Assembly: GCF_036556685.1 (NCBI RefSeq)
Contig: NZ_CP140614.1
Span: forward strand, 1,798,001 to 1,862,000
Direction: 5' to 3'
DNA from: Sulfurospirillum sp. 1612
Lineage (GTDB): Bacteria > Campylobacterota > Campylobacteria > Campylobacterales > Sulfurospirillaceae
Length of the DNA stretch: 64,000 nt
Below, piece by piece: positions 17,410 to 26,631 of this stretch. The position numbers were made by a program, and so were the translations under genes. Within the stretch, counting starts at the first letter, position 1. Each line of letters opens with the position of its first letter. The notes under the pieces are model-generated. The model ran no database searches. It was not told where the DNA came from and saw only the letters and a program-made list of their open reading frames with translations.

Positions 17410-18477
17410 TTATTGGTCGTATACTTTTAGTTCATGATACAAACTATCACGCTCCACAGGAATAAACCCACTGGTTTGGATGAGTTCCAAGAACGTATTA
17501 AGATCCAAGCCATGAGAACTAGCGGCTCCGGCAGCTGATTGGATGGACTCTTTTTCGATGGTACCGTCTAAATCATCGGCTCCAAATTCTTGTGCGATCA
17601 GTGCGAGATTGATGGTAGACGTCGCCCAATATGCTTTGATATGTGGGATATTATCCAACATCAATCGGCTAATCGCATAGGTTTTGAGGATTTCTATCGG
17701 ACTCAAAAATTTCTCAACCCTCAAGTAATTGTTATCTCGTTGGTACACCAATGGAATAAAAGCATTAAATCCCCCACTCTCATCTTGTAAATCTCTCAAC
17801 CGCAACATATGATCAATCCGATGACCGCGGTCTTCTACATGACCGAACAACATCGTCGCATTGGATTGTTTGCCACGTGAATGCCATATCTTGTGAATTT
17901 CAAGCCACTCTTTGGAGTTTACTTTGCCTTTGCAGATATATTCACGGACTTTTTCATCAAAAATCTCAGCACCACCACCAGGGAGTGAGTCCACGCCCGC
18001 TTCAATCATACGATCAATCATCGTTTCGAAACTCATATTATAAGTGGTCGCCAAAAAGTTGATTTCAGCTGCGGTGAGTGCCTTGATATGAAGATTGGGA
18101 TACTTGGCTCTGATTTTAGAGAACATCCCCAAATACCACTCCAACCCAGCATCAGGATTGTGGGCTGAGACGATATGTACTTCGGTGATATTGTGGGTGA
18201 TAGAGGTATCTAATACTTCGATGATTTCCTCATGTGAGAGGGTGTAAGGGTTGGGGTTTTTACGATTTGCGCTAAAAGCACAAAATTTGCAGATGTCTTT
18301 ACAAATATTGGTCGGATTGATATGACGGTTGATATTGAAGAAGGCCTTCTTCCCGTACAAGGCCTTTCTTCTCTCATTGGCATATTTTCCTAGAGTAAAA
18401 AGATCAAGCTCATAAAGTGCCAATCCATCCTCATAACTCAAACGCTCTTTGGATTCTAATTTGTCTATTAGGTTCAT
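17410..18477 (-). CDS. mqnE: Aminodeoxyfutalosine synthase MqnE
   Basis: 355 aa radical SAM enzyme of the futalosine menaquinone pathway. The cluster motif CKDICKFC (C59, C63, C66) binds the 4Fe-4S centre. EVHIVSAHNPD, KALTAAEINFLA and DSLPGGGAEIF are MqnE features that separate it from MqnC. It joins chorismate-derived 3-(1-carboxyvinyloxy)benzoate with SAM to give aminofutalosine. A TATAAT hexamer at 18525-18530 on the minus strand lies 48 nt before the ATG and may be its promoter. The pathway is standard in Campylobacterota and supports the taxonomic call. Confidence 0.9.
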   Translation of the reverse strand: MNLIDKLESKERLSYEDGLALYELDLFTLGKYANERRKALYGKKAFFNINRHINPTNICKDICKFCAFSANRKNPNPYTLSHEEIIEVLDTSITHNITEVHIVSAHNPDAGLEWYLGMFSKIRAKYPNLHIKALTAAEINFLATTYNMSFETMIDRMIEAGVDSLPGGGAEIFDEKVREYICKGKVNSKEWLEIHKIWHSRGKQSNATMLFGHVEDRGHRIDHMLRLRDLQDESGGFNAFIPLVYQRDNNYLRVEKFLSPIEILKTYAISRLMLDNIPHIKAYWATSTINLALIAQEFGADDLDGTIEKESIQSAAGAASSHGLDLNTFLELIQTSGFIPVERDSLYHELKVYDQ

Positions 18478-18524
18478 AAAAAACTTTCAGTAATAAATTT
18501 AAAAGCATATTTTATCCAAAAAAG

Positions 18525-18530
18525 ATTATA
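18525..18530 (-). promoter_or_regulatory. Possible -10 element for mqnE
   Basis: TATAAT on the minus strand, 48 nt before the mqnE start, in the AT-rich gap after trpB. No convincing -35 hexamer is visible, which is common in Campylobacterota sigma-70 promoters. Confidence 0.35.
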
Positions 18531-18547
18531 GGTATATAAAAAAATCT

Positions 18548-19759
18548 TTATAGATATTTTTCAGGCGGATAGTGCGCTTCTACAAAGTCAATATCCTTGT
18601 CCCCTCTTCCGCTTAGATTCACCAAAATTGACTCGTATTTTTTCTCTTTGGCAAGTTTCATCGCATACGCCACAGCATGCGCACTCTCTAATGCAGGGAT
18701 GATACCTTCAAATTTACACAAATCATAAAAGGCTTGTATCGCCTCTTCATCATCAATCGCTACCGCATGGGTTCTGTTTTCACTAAAGAGATAAGCATGC
18801 TCTGGTCCAACAGAAGGATAATCAAGTCCACTAGCAATCGAATAAACCGGTGCAGGAGTGCCATCAGTATTTTGTAACATGATAGAATTAAATCCATGCA
18901 ACACACCCTCGCTTCCATAATTCAAACTCGCCGCATGTTCTCCTAATTTCGTACCCCGTCCGAGTGGTTCGACGCCATAAATTTCACAAGGGTCTTCGAT
19001 AAAGGCAGAAAAGAGTCCCATCGCATTGCTACCGCCACCCACACAAGCGACTAGATTGTCAGGCAAGTTTCCCGTCATCTCAAAAAATTGCTCTTTGGCT
19101 TCGATTCCCACGATACTTTGAAAATCGCGCACCATTTTTGGAAACGGATGCGGACCCACGACGGAGCCAATCGCATAAATCGCACGGTCTGATTCTTTTA
19201 GGTACGCATCAAATGCTGAATCGACCGCTTCTTTGAGTGTTTTGGCACCAAAACTCACCGGTACCACTTTGGCCCCTAACATCTTCATACGAATCACATT
19301 GGGATGCTCTTTTTCGATATCCACCTCACCCATATGAATCTCACACTCTAGACCAAAATACGCAGCCGCAGTAGCCAGTGCCACACCATGTTGTCCTGCA
19401 CCGGTTTCTGCTATGAGTTTCTCTTTGCCCAAATATTTTGCCAGCAAGGCCTCACCCATACAGTGATTGAGCTTGTGCGCTCCGGTGTGATTTAAATCTT
19501 CTCTTTTGAGATAAATTCGTCCACCGCCGACATATTCGGTCAATCGTTTGGCATAATACACCGGCGTCGGTCTGCCTTGGTAATGTTTGCGAATATCTCG
19601 CAACTCTTGTATAAAATTGTGAGAATTTCCAATCGTCAAATAGGCTTTTTCGATTTGTTTAAATTGCTCGATGAGCTGGGGTGGCAAAAAGGCACCTCCA
19701 AATTTACCAAAATACCCCTCAGCATTTGGGAACGCTTGCAAATACGGCTTTTGTTTCAT
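18548..19759 (-). CDS. trpB: Tryptophan synthase beta chain, stand-alone copy
   Basis: 403 aa from ATG 19759, with AAGGAG 7 nt upstream; an in-frame ATG 27 nt earlier lacks a ribosome site. PLP lysine K96 in [12 protein letters not shown] and catalytic E118 in [11 protein letters not shown] have the same 22-residue spacing as in characterised TrpB. GGGSNAMG binds the cofactor phosphate and [11 protein letters not shown] is also canonical. It condenses indole and serine. No trpA lies next to it; the flanks are mqnE and divergent glnD, so this is an orphan gene and could be a TrpB paralogue used on free indole. Confidence 0.88.
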   Translation of the reverse strand: MKQKPYLQAFPNAEGYFGKFGGAFLPPQLIEQFKQIEKAYLTIGNSHNFIQELRDIRKHYQGRPTPVYYAKRLTEYVGGGRIYLKREDLNHTGAHKLNHCMGEALLAKYLGKEKLIAETGAGQHGVALATAAAYFGLECEIHMGEVDIEKEHPNVIRMKMLGAKVVPVSFGAKTLKEAVDSAFDAYLKESDRAIYAIGSVVGPHPFPKMVRDFQSIVGIEAKEQFFEMTGNLPDNLVACVGGGSNAMGLFSAFIEDPCEIYGVEPLGRGTKLGEHAASLNYGSEGVLHGFNSIMLQNTDGTPAPVYSIASGLDYPSVGPEHAYLFSENRTHAVAIDDEEAIQAFYDLCKFEGIIPALESAHAVAYAMKLAKEKKYESILVNLSGRGDKDIDFVEAHYPPEKYL

Positions 19760-19835
19760 CTTCTGACTCCTTTTTGGATCTATCATGATCGCTTATAAAT
19801 ATTTTGCATATTGTAAGCAAATTTGGCTTAAAGGG

Positions 19836-19841
19836 TATAAT
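19836..19841 (+). promoter_or_regulatory. Possible -10 element for glnD
   Basis: TATAAT 50 nt before the glnD ATG in the divergent trpB-glnD gap. A second TATAAT-like stretch lies too close to the start (about 10 nt) to serve. No clear -35. Confidence 0.35.
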
Positions 19842-19891
19842 ATATACATTCAAAATCAGAAAAAAAAGTCATTTTTCAGTATAATAAGGTT

Positions 19892-22417
19892 ATGAATTTA
19901 GAAGAAAAAATAGAAGAGCTTTTCAATGCAAAAGCCGATGACTTTAAAATATCTAAGGTGATCAAAGAGCATATCGGTGATTATCTAAACTCGTTAGATA
20001 AAATTTTTATAGAAAATCAAGGAAAAGATTTTTTAGTCAAGCACACCCGAAGAATCGATAATTTCATCAAGATTATCTACAAATATGCACTCAGAAAGTA
20101 CTTTGGAAATTATATGCCTTTTTCCAACTCCATCCCGCTGGTTTTGGTCGGTATGGGCAGTTATGGCAGGGAAGAGTTGTGTGTCTATTCGGATGTCGAT
20201 TTGATGATTGTTTACAAAAAAATCAAAGGCTACAATATCGAGCCTATCATCAAAGATATCCTCACCCTTGCATGGGATGCGGGGATGAAACTCGGACACA
20301 GAACGCATCTAGTAGAGGAGCTTTTAGAAGCGAGCAATACTGACCTTTCAATCAAAACGGCCATGCTCGAATCACGATTTTTGTGCGGTTCTAAAATCCT
20401 CTGGATAGAGACGCAACGGGAATTAGAATCCATACGAAATTACAACAAAAAAGAGACCATCAAAGCACTCTTAGAGGCTTATCACAAACGTATTGCAGAA
20501 AATCCTATCAAGATGGAACCCAATATCAAAGAAAACGAAGGGGGACTCAGAGATGCCAATACGCTTTTTTGGCTGTGTAAAATCATATACGGTATCGAAA
20601 AGCTCAAAGACCTCTCTGATTTTATCTTGGACGAAGAAGAGTTCAAAGAGTTTCGCCATGCTCTTGAATTTTTATACCGCACGCGCTCAGCGACACATCT
20701 GAGTGCCAAACGGAAACAGGACGTCTTGAATCTTGAGTATATTCCCGATGTCGCCAAAAAGCTGGGCTTTCAAGATAAAGTACTCAAAAGTGCGCAAATG
20801 CAACTCTCTCACAGAATCTTGCAATCGATGAATACGCTCAAAATCACCAGTCATATCTTTATCAACAAAGTCACCGCTCCTTTGATGGCGGATCTCTCCC
20901 AATATCCCGCACTCAAAAAAGCGCGCATCGAGCCGCAACTCTATGTCTATCATGATACACTCTATGCAACCTATCGTAAAAAAGATATGACGCTTTTGGA
21001 GGTCTTAAAGCAGTTAAACCAACACTACTACGATCACATCAAATTTGACATAAGCTATGTCAATCTAATCCGCAGATGCGACATCCCCGCACACAACAAC
21101 AAACAAATCTATGACGCGTTCAAAGCGCTCTTGTATAAAGAACATATTTATGAAATCTTCAAAGCGCTCGATGATGCCTCACTCTTGCATCACATCGCCA
21201 AACCCTTTGCCAAAGTGAAGTTTCTCGCGCAATTTGATGGCTATCATAAATATCCTGTCGATAAGCATACGATTCAATCATTGTATCATTTAGAACACAT
21301 CGCAGACCCTTTTATCGCCTCTCTACAAGCGGCACTTGAGGAAGAACAAAAAGCGATGATGCGCTTGGTGATATTTTTTCATGATATCGGCAAAGGTCGT
21401 CGGGGCAATCACAGTGACATTGGCGCTAAGATTTTCAAAGCGTATGCGATGAAGTTGGGATTTTCAACCCAAGCCATCCAAGATGGATACGTCTTAATCA
21501 AGCACCACACGTTGATGAGCAACATCGCTAATCGTGAGAATATCTACAATGACAAAGTCGTCCTCGCTTTTGTCTCAAAATTGCACAGTATTAAAATTCT
21601 CAATATGCTCTATATCCTCACCTATGCTGATATTAATGGTGTTGGAGAGAAGACCTATACGAACTTTACGGCAAAATTGCTCAAAGATTTATACGATGTC
21701 TCTATCAAATCTTTTGAAAATCCCGAACTCATCGGTGAGGCAGGCAAACGGATACGACGTGAGAATATACTCAAAAAAAGCGAAGCATTCCAAAAGCTCA
21801 AACCCATCATGCAACGCAAAATTCTCAATATCAATTCAAACTTTTTCTTTTTGAAACACAGCTCTGTTGAAATCATGGAAATTGCAGAGCGCACCGATAA
21901 GATGCAACGATTTGAATATCGTATCACTACATCACCCTACCTCAGCATCGAGGTCATTCGATTTGATGATTTTAATATCGGGTACCTTTTGGGAAAACTC
22001 GGGTTTTTAGACCTTGTCAATATGGAAATCTATAAACTTTTTGATGGGAAAAAGTATTTTAAACTCGAATTTAACGAAGAGTTGGGCCATGATGATGCGA
22101 TGAGTCTCAACTATCTCATCGAGGATTCGTTTGACATGAGCAAAACAACCACCCTCACCAAACCCAACATTCTCAAAAATGAGATTCGTCTCGATTGCGA
22201 ACACTCACTCTGCTCTGCGGGGATGAGTATCAACACGAAAAACCAAAAAGGATTGATGGCGTATGTGATGTCACGTTTTGATGAAGAAAAAATCGACATC
22301 TCCATGGCAAAAATCCAAACCATCAAAGGCAAAACTCGAAATCTTTTCTTAATCGAAAAGACACTATACTTATGCGAGAACAAAGACAAAATACTAAATT
22401 TATTTATCACGGAGTAA
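19892..22417 (+). CDS. glnD: PII uridylyltransferase/uridylyl-removing enzyme
   Basis: 841 aa bifunctional nitrogen sensor. The nucleotidyltransferase site is GMGSYGREELCVYSD at about residues 87-101 with the catalytic D101-x-D103 pair. An HD domain carries FFHDIGKGRRGNHSD near residue 494, removing UMP from PII. The C-terminus contains ACT-type repeats (about 690-840, ending around KIQTIKGKTRNLFLIE) that sense glutamine. It is four bases upstream of glmS, so the glutamine sensor and a glutamine-using enzyme are co-transcribed. Length and domain order match the family. Confidence 0.93.
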   Translation: MNLEEKIEELFNAKADDFKISKVIKEHIGDYLNSLDKIFIENQGKDFLVKHTRRIDNFIKIIYKYALRKYFGNYMPFSNSIPLVLVGMGSYGREELCVYSDVDLMIVYKKIKGYNIEPIIKDILTLAWDAGMKLGHRTHLVEELLEASNTDLSIKTAMLESRFLCGSKILWIETQRELESIRNYNKKETIKALLEAYHKRIAENPIKMEPNIKENEGGLRDANTLFWLCKIIYGIEKLKDLSDFILDEEEFKEFRHALEFLYRTRSATHLSAKRKQDVLNLEYIPDVAKKLGFQDKVLKSAQMQLSHRILQSMNTLKITSHIFINKVTAPLMADLSQYPALKKARIEPQLYVYHDTLYATYRKKDMTLLEVLKQLNQHYYDHIKFDISYVNLIRRCDIPAHNNKQIYDAFKALLYKEHIYEIFKALDDASLLHHIAKPFAKVKFLAQFDGYHKYPVDKHTIQSLYHLEHIADPFIASLQAALEEEQKAMMRLVIFFHDIGKGRRGNHSDIGAKIFKAYAMKLGFSTQAIQDGYVLIKHHTLMSNIANRENIYNDKVVLAFVSKLHSIKILNMLYILTYADINGVGEKTYTNFTAKLLKDLYDVSIKSFENPELIGEAGKRIRRENILKKSEAFQKLKPIMQRKILNINSNFFFLKHSSVEIMEIAERTDKMQRFEYRITTSPYLSIEVIRFDDFNIGYLLGKLGFLDLVNMEIYKLFDGKKYFKLEFNEELGHDDAMSLNYLIEDSFDMSKTTTLTKPNILKNEIRLDCEHSLCSAGMSINTKNQKGLMAYVMSRFDEEKIDISMAKIQTIKGKTRNLFLIEKTLYLCENKDKILNLFITE

Positions 22418-22421
22418 TTAT

Positions 22422-24233
22422 ATGTGCGGTATTGTAGGCTATATAGGCAAAAAAGAGAAAAAAACATTTTTATTAAACGGATTAAAAGAATTAGAATACA
22501 GAGGGTATGACAGTGCCGGTATTGCGGTACTTCATCAAAATGAAATCAACTACTTTAAAGCAGCGGGAAAACTGGAGAATTTAGTCAATAAAACCAAAGA
22601 TTTCAGCTCCAATGGATTTGGTTTGGGCATCGCGCACACCAGATGGGCAACGCACGGCAAGCCCACAGAAATCAATGCACATCCGCATTGGGGTGCCTTC
22701 TCTTTAGTCATTCACAATGGTATTATCGAAAATTATATGGAAATCAAAAAAGAGCTCCAAGAAGACGGCGTCGAATTTGTGAGCCAAACCGACACGGAAA
22801 TCATCGTGCATCTTTTTGAGAAATTTATCGCTTTGGATTTTGAACCGCATGTCGCATTTGAAAAGACCATCCAATCCTTGCATGGTGCTTATGCGATACT
22901 TTTGATTTCCAAAGTCGCACCCGATACGATATTTTTCGCTAAAAATGCCGTGCCGTTGATTCTTGGACGCAACAGCGAATCAGAACTCTTTTTTGGCTCT
23001 TCTGATGCGCCTTTGATTGGATTTGCACAAGAGGTCTCCTATCTTGAAGATGGCACTTATGGATGGGCCAGTGAAAAAGAGATCGCACTCTTTCATCATG
23101 ATGAAAAAATCAAACCAAATTTTAAACCCCTTAATTCCAGTAAAATCTACGCACAAAAAGATGGCTACCGATTTTTCATGGAAAAAGAGATTTACGAACA
23201 ATCCAGTGTTGTGAGTGAAACTTTGATGGGACGTATCAAAGATGATGTTGTGTTTTTGGAAGAATTAAAAGATTATGACTTTAACACAATCGATGAAATC
23301 AAAATCTGCGCTTGCGGTACGAGCTACCACGCCGCACTCACAGCAAGCTACTTGATAGAACGCTTAGCAAAAATTCGATGCTCTGTTGAAATCGCCAGTG
23401 AATTTCGATACAAAGAGCCGCTCTTAGATACCAAAACCCTCTTTTTGGTCATCAGTCAAAGCGGAGAAACGGCCGATACCCTTGAAGCACTCAAGATGGC
23501 CAAAAAAGCTGGCCTCAAAACCCTCTCTGTGTGTAATGTAGACAACTCCTCGATTGTCAGAGTCAGTGATGCTACCATCCTCACCCGAGCGGGAATCGAA
23601 AAAGGGGTGGCAAGTACCAAAGCTTTTGCAACACAAGTGTTGACCTTGTGGCTCTTAGCGCTCTATGTCGCCAAAGCTAAAAACACGCTAGAAGAGGCCC
23701 ACTATGAGGCAGAAATCAAAGCATTACGCGCGATTCCTACGGTGTTAAAAGTCGATGAGCGTGTTCATGAAAAACTCCACCGACTCTCCAAACGCTACTT
23801 GCACGGACACGGATTTTTCTTTATTGGAAGAGATATCTTTTTTCCGCTCGCACTTGAGGGAGCACTCAAACTCAAAGAGATCAGCTATCTGCATGCAGAG
23901 GGATATCCATCCGGTGAGATGAAACACGGCCCTATCGCACTGGCTGATAGTAATCTTTTTACTATTGCGTTGATGCCACGCACCTTATTGTATGAAAAAA
24001 CAAAAAGCAATGTCGAAGAATTAAGCGCACGTGATGCTACGATTTTAGCCATCAGTCCACAAGAGTTCGAGCTTGCTGATGATTTTATCAAAACCAAAGT
24101 CTATACGCATCCAATGTGTGAATTTTTCGAGATGATGGTCATCACACAACTGTTGGCACTTGAAGTATCGATTCGATTGGGTAATGATGTCGATATGCCA
24201 AGAAACCTCGCCAAAAGCGTCACTGTAGAATAG
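22422..24233 (+). CDS. glmS: Glutamine--fructose-6-phosphate aminotransferase (isomerizing)
   Basis: 603 aa. N-terminal class II glutamine amidotransferase with Cys2 as nucleophile (MCGIVGYIG), then GIAHTRWATHG and the QTDTE motif. The C-terminal half has two SIS domains (CGTSYHAAL, SQSGETADT, EGYPSGEMKHGPIAL) and the conserved end PRNLAKSVTVE. It makes glucosamine 6-phosphate, the entry to UDP-GlcNAc, which feeds peptidoglycan and the fnlA pathway at the start of the window. Ribosome site GGAG sits 7 nt before the ATG. Confidence 0.95.
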   Translation: MCGIVGYIGKKEKKTFLLNGLKELEYRGYDSAGIAVLHQNEINYFKAAGKLENLVNKTKDFSSNGFGLGIAHTRWATHGKPTEINAHPHWGAFSLVIHNGIIENYMEIKKELQEDGVEFVSQTDTEIIVHLFEKFIALDFEPHVAFEKTIQSLHGAYAILLISKVAPDTIFFAKNAVPLILGRNSESELFFGSSDAPLIGFAQEVSYLEDGTYGWASEKEIALFHHDEKIKPNFKPLNSSKIYAQKDGYRFFMEKEIYEQSSVVSETLMGRIKDDVVFLEELKDYDFNTIDEIKICACGTSYHAALTASYLIERLAKIRCSVEIASEFRYKEPLLDTKTLFLVISQSGETADTLEALKMAKKAGLKTLSVCNVDNSSIVRVSDATILTRAGIEKGVASTKAFATQVLTLWLLALYVAKAKNTLEEAHYEAEIKALRAIPTVLKVDERVHEKLHRLSKRYLHGHGFFFIGRDIFFPLALEGALKLKEISYLHAEGYPSGEMKHGPIALADSNLFTIALMPRTLLYEKTKSNVEELSARDATILAISPQEFELADDFIKTKVYTHPMCEFFEMMVITQLLALEVSIRLGNDVDMPRNLAKSVTVE

Positions 24234-24269
24234 TCATAAAGAGCTAAAGCATATAGAAAAAGGGATAAA

Positions 24270-24833
24270 ATGAAATATTTCAAAGCGTTTATAATGGCTG
24301 TAGTGGTAATAGTTTTTTTCTCTGGCTTTTGGTCTGGAAAAAGTAATATCACCATAAAAGCAGAGCGTGTCAAAACCAGTCAAAAGACATTACAAACACT
24401 CTATAAATATGCTCCAAAAGCAAGGAGGATGATCGCGGATGCTTACGGCTATGCGACCTTTTCAAATCTCGGTGTCAATCTTGTACTCTTCTCAGCAGAA
24501 GGGGGCAAGGGCTTGGCACACAACAACAAAACCGGCAAAAATATCTATATGAATATGGCATCAGGTGGTGTCGGTTTTGGGTTGGGCGTCAAAGATTTTA
24601 GGATTATCTTTATTTTTGAAAATAAAAAAGTATTTGAAAATTTTGTCAATCACGGTTGGGAAGCCAATGCCCAAGCTGACGCCGCGGCAAAAGTGGGCAA
24701 AGATGGGGGAGCTCTCAATGCCGCTATTACAGTAGAACCAGGGATTCGCATCTATAAACTCACACAAAATGGTCTGGCACTACAAGCAACCATACAAGGC
24801 ACAAAATACTGGAAAGATGGGGATTTGAATTAA
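24270..24833 (+). CDS. SYLF/YSC84-domain lipid-binding protein, exported
   Basis: 187 aa. It has an N-terminal hydrophobic signal or anchor (about residues 6-22) and then the SYLF domain: ARRMIADAYGYATFSNLGVN, EGGKGLAHNN, MASGGVGFGLGVK and IFIFENKKVFENFV. This domain binds phosphoinositide-type lipids in eukaryotes; in bacteria it is an envelope protein of poorly known role. It follows glmS by 36 nt and may be read through from it, or be separate. Confidence 0.82.
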   Translation: MKYFKAFIMAVVVIVFFSGFWSGKSNITIKAERVKTSQKTLQTLYKYAPKARRMIADAYGYATFSNLGVNLVLFSAEGGKGLAHNNKTGKNIYMNMASGGVGFGLGVKDFRIIFIFENKKVFENFVNHGWEANAQADAAAKVGKDGGALNAAITVEPGIRIYKLTQNGLALQATIQGTKYWKDGDLN

Positions 24834-25281
24834 AAAAGTCCAATCCCTTTATGCTCACCCACAAAGAGATTTATGACACAATTCTCAAGCAAGCGCGATA
24901 GACGCAATCGCAAAAGACGCTGAGATTGTGATATTTACCCCTCAAAAGAGCACCTTCATCTCATCCAACACCTGATAAAAAAGGTAAAAAGCTAATAAAA
25001 AAATTTAACTTATACAACAATAATATAACAAACATCAATTTGTTTAATACAAAATTAACATATGTGCCGTATAATTCTTTAAATTGTTGCTAATTTATTT
25101 TTTAAAAGGAGGATTTTAGACACGATTACTCAAGCATAACAGTGAATAAATCAAAGATTAAGTCGCTTACCTGTCCAAAATTTGGCGATCGCGAACAGAT
25201 AAGCTTACTACCTAAGTAGACTCTAATTATATCATATAAAAATAGAGACTACTACTATTATCTATTTAGTAGGAGAAACAA
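24834..25281 (+). promoter_or_regulatory. 448-nt non-coding stretch with promoter and structured leader of the oxidase genes
   Basis: The first ~190 nt hold only short broken frames (for example MLTHKEIYDTILKQAR then stop), perhaps a decayed gene. A TATAAT at about 25070 marks a probable promoter. Downstream, an AAGGAGG (about 25107) has no ATG after it. An imperfect stem pairs GCTTA-C-CTGT (25165-25174) with ACAG-A-TAAGC (25195-25204) and encloses two small hairpins (CCAA..TTGG and CGATCG). CTACTA (25249-25254) can pair with TAGTAG (25267-25272), covering part of the Shine-Dalgarno of the oxidase gene. No known riboswitch consensus was recognised. Confidence 0.4.
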
Positions 25282-26622
25282 ATGGAATACATAGGGATGT
25301 TTCCGCTATTTTATTTTCCAAATATTGGTTCGGCTTGGATTATGGGCATCACAGGCACCATCCATATCTTGGCATCTCACACCTCTGTGGGAGCGGCAAT
25401 ACTTTTTGCCTATCTCGCACACAAAGCATACAAAGAAAACAGACCAGAACTCTACACCTACATGAAAAAATATGGGATGTTTTTACTCATCTTTTCTTAT
25501 GTCATCGGCTCAATTACGGGTCCTGGTATTTGGTACACCGCAACGGCTGCGAGCCCTCGAGGTATTAGCGCCTTGATACACAATTTTGTCTGGGTTTGGG
25601 CCACCGAGTGGGTCTTTTTCGTTTTTGAAGTCTTAGGTGTTTTCGCTTTGGTCTATTTTATCGATAAAATTGACAGAAAAACACACTTGAAACTCACCTA
25701 CTCATTTGCACTGGCTTCATTAGGAACCCTCTTTTTGATTATCGGAATCATCAGCTTCATGATGTGGCCAGGCGACAATGCCTTTTATCTCACAGGCTCT
25801 GCAAGTGATGCATTTTTTGGTACCAACACATTTCCACATATGTTTTTGAGAATTGGATTTATGATCATGATGTCTGGCGTCATCGGATTGATAATCTCCA
25901 GTGCCATGAAGAAAGAAAACCTTCCATTAGCCAATGAATTGACAAAGACAATGGGTGTCGTGAGTCTCATCGGTGGCTTTTTGGTGATGATTTCTTTCAT
26001 GTGGTATGTCAATACTTTGCCATCTAATGCGGAAGCTTTATTGCCAATCTATCTACCGGGTATCATTCAAACGCGTATCATACTCATCGTTGCATTTACA
26101 CTCTACTTTTTACTGGCCATTTTCAAGCCGCAATACATCGGGAAGACCATCGCTATTACGATGCTATTTGTCATTGCAATCTTGGGCGTTTGGCCGGGTG
26201 AAAAACTACGGGAGAGTTTGAGGAAACCTTATATTGCAGGACAATACATCTACAGCAATCAAATCATATCACGAGATGTTCCTGGCAAAAAAATCAAAAA
26301 TGAAGTACCAATCGTAGCACAATACGGTCTTCTCAAAGTCAATCCTTGGATTCCAAAAAGGCTTCGAACAATCACCAATGAAAACAAACTAGAAGTGGGA
26401 CAACTTTTGACAAAAATCGCTTGTTCAAATTGTCACTCCTTGGATAAAGGGGCGCTTTTTAGGCCTTTGATGGTACGGTTTAAGGGATTTGATGCTCCGG
26501 GAATCAAAACTTTTTTGAAAGATGCACTGGGGACTGGCTCCATCCCATATATGCCAAAAATAGCATTACCGGATGAAGAGTATGACGCGATGGCAGCATG
26601 GATTGCCACACAAAATAAATAA
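25282..26622 (+). CDS. Cytochrome bd-superfamily-like oxidase subunit I with C-terminal cytochrome c domain
   Basis: 446 aa. The N-terminal ~325 residues carry eight or so membrane segments. H28/H33 in the first segment, the pair E109 and E116 in ATEWVFFVFE, and H186 in TFPHMFLRIGF resemble the haem b/d ligands and proton-path glutamates of CydA. After a periplasmic linker comes a class I cytochrome c domain: CSNCH at 381-385 and the probable distal ligand M424 in IPYMPKI. This layout fits the OR-C/OR-N branches described for the bd superfamily rather than classical CydAB. The electron donor could be quinol or cytochrome c. Good AGGAG 6 nt before the ATG. Confidence 0.7.
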   Translation: MEYIGMFPLFYFPNIGSAWIMGITGTIHILASHTSVGAAILFAYLAHKAYKENRPELYTYMKKYGMFLLIFSYVIGSITGPGIWYTATAASPRGISALIHNFVWVWATEWVFFVFEVLGVFALVYFIDKIDRKTHLKLTYSFALASLGTLFLIIGIISFMMWPGDNAFYLTGSASDAFFGTNTFPHMFLRIGFMIMMSGVIGLIISSAMKKENLPLANELTKTMGVVSLIGGFLVMISFMWYVNTLPSNAEALLPIYLPGIIQTRIILIVAFTLYFLLAIFKPQYIGKTIAITMLFVIAILGVWPGEKLRESLRKPYIAGQYIYSNQIISRDVPGKKIKNEVPIVAQYGLLKVNPWIPKRLRTITNENKLEVGQLLTKIACSNCHSLDKGALFRPLMVRFKGFDAPGIKTFLKDALGTGSIPYMPKIALPDEEYDAMAAWIATQNK

Positions 26623-26631
26623 GGAATAACA

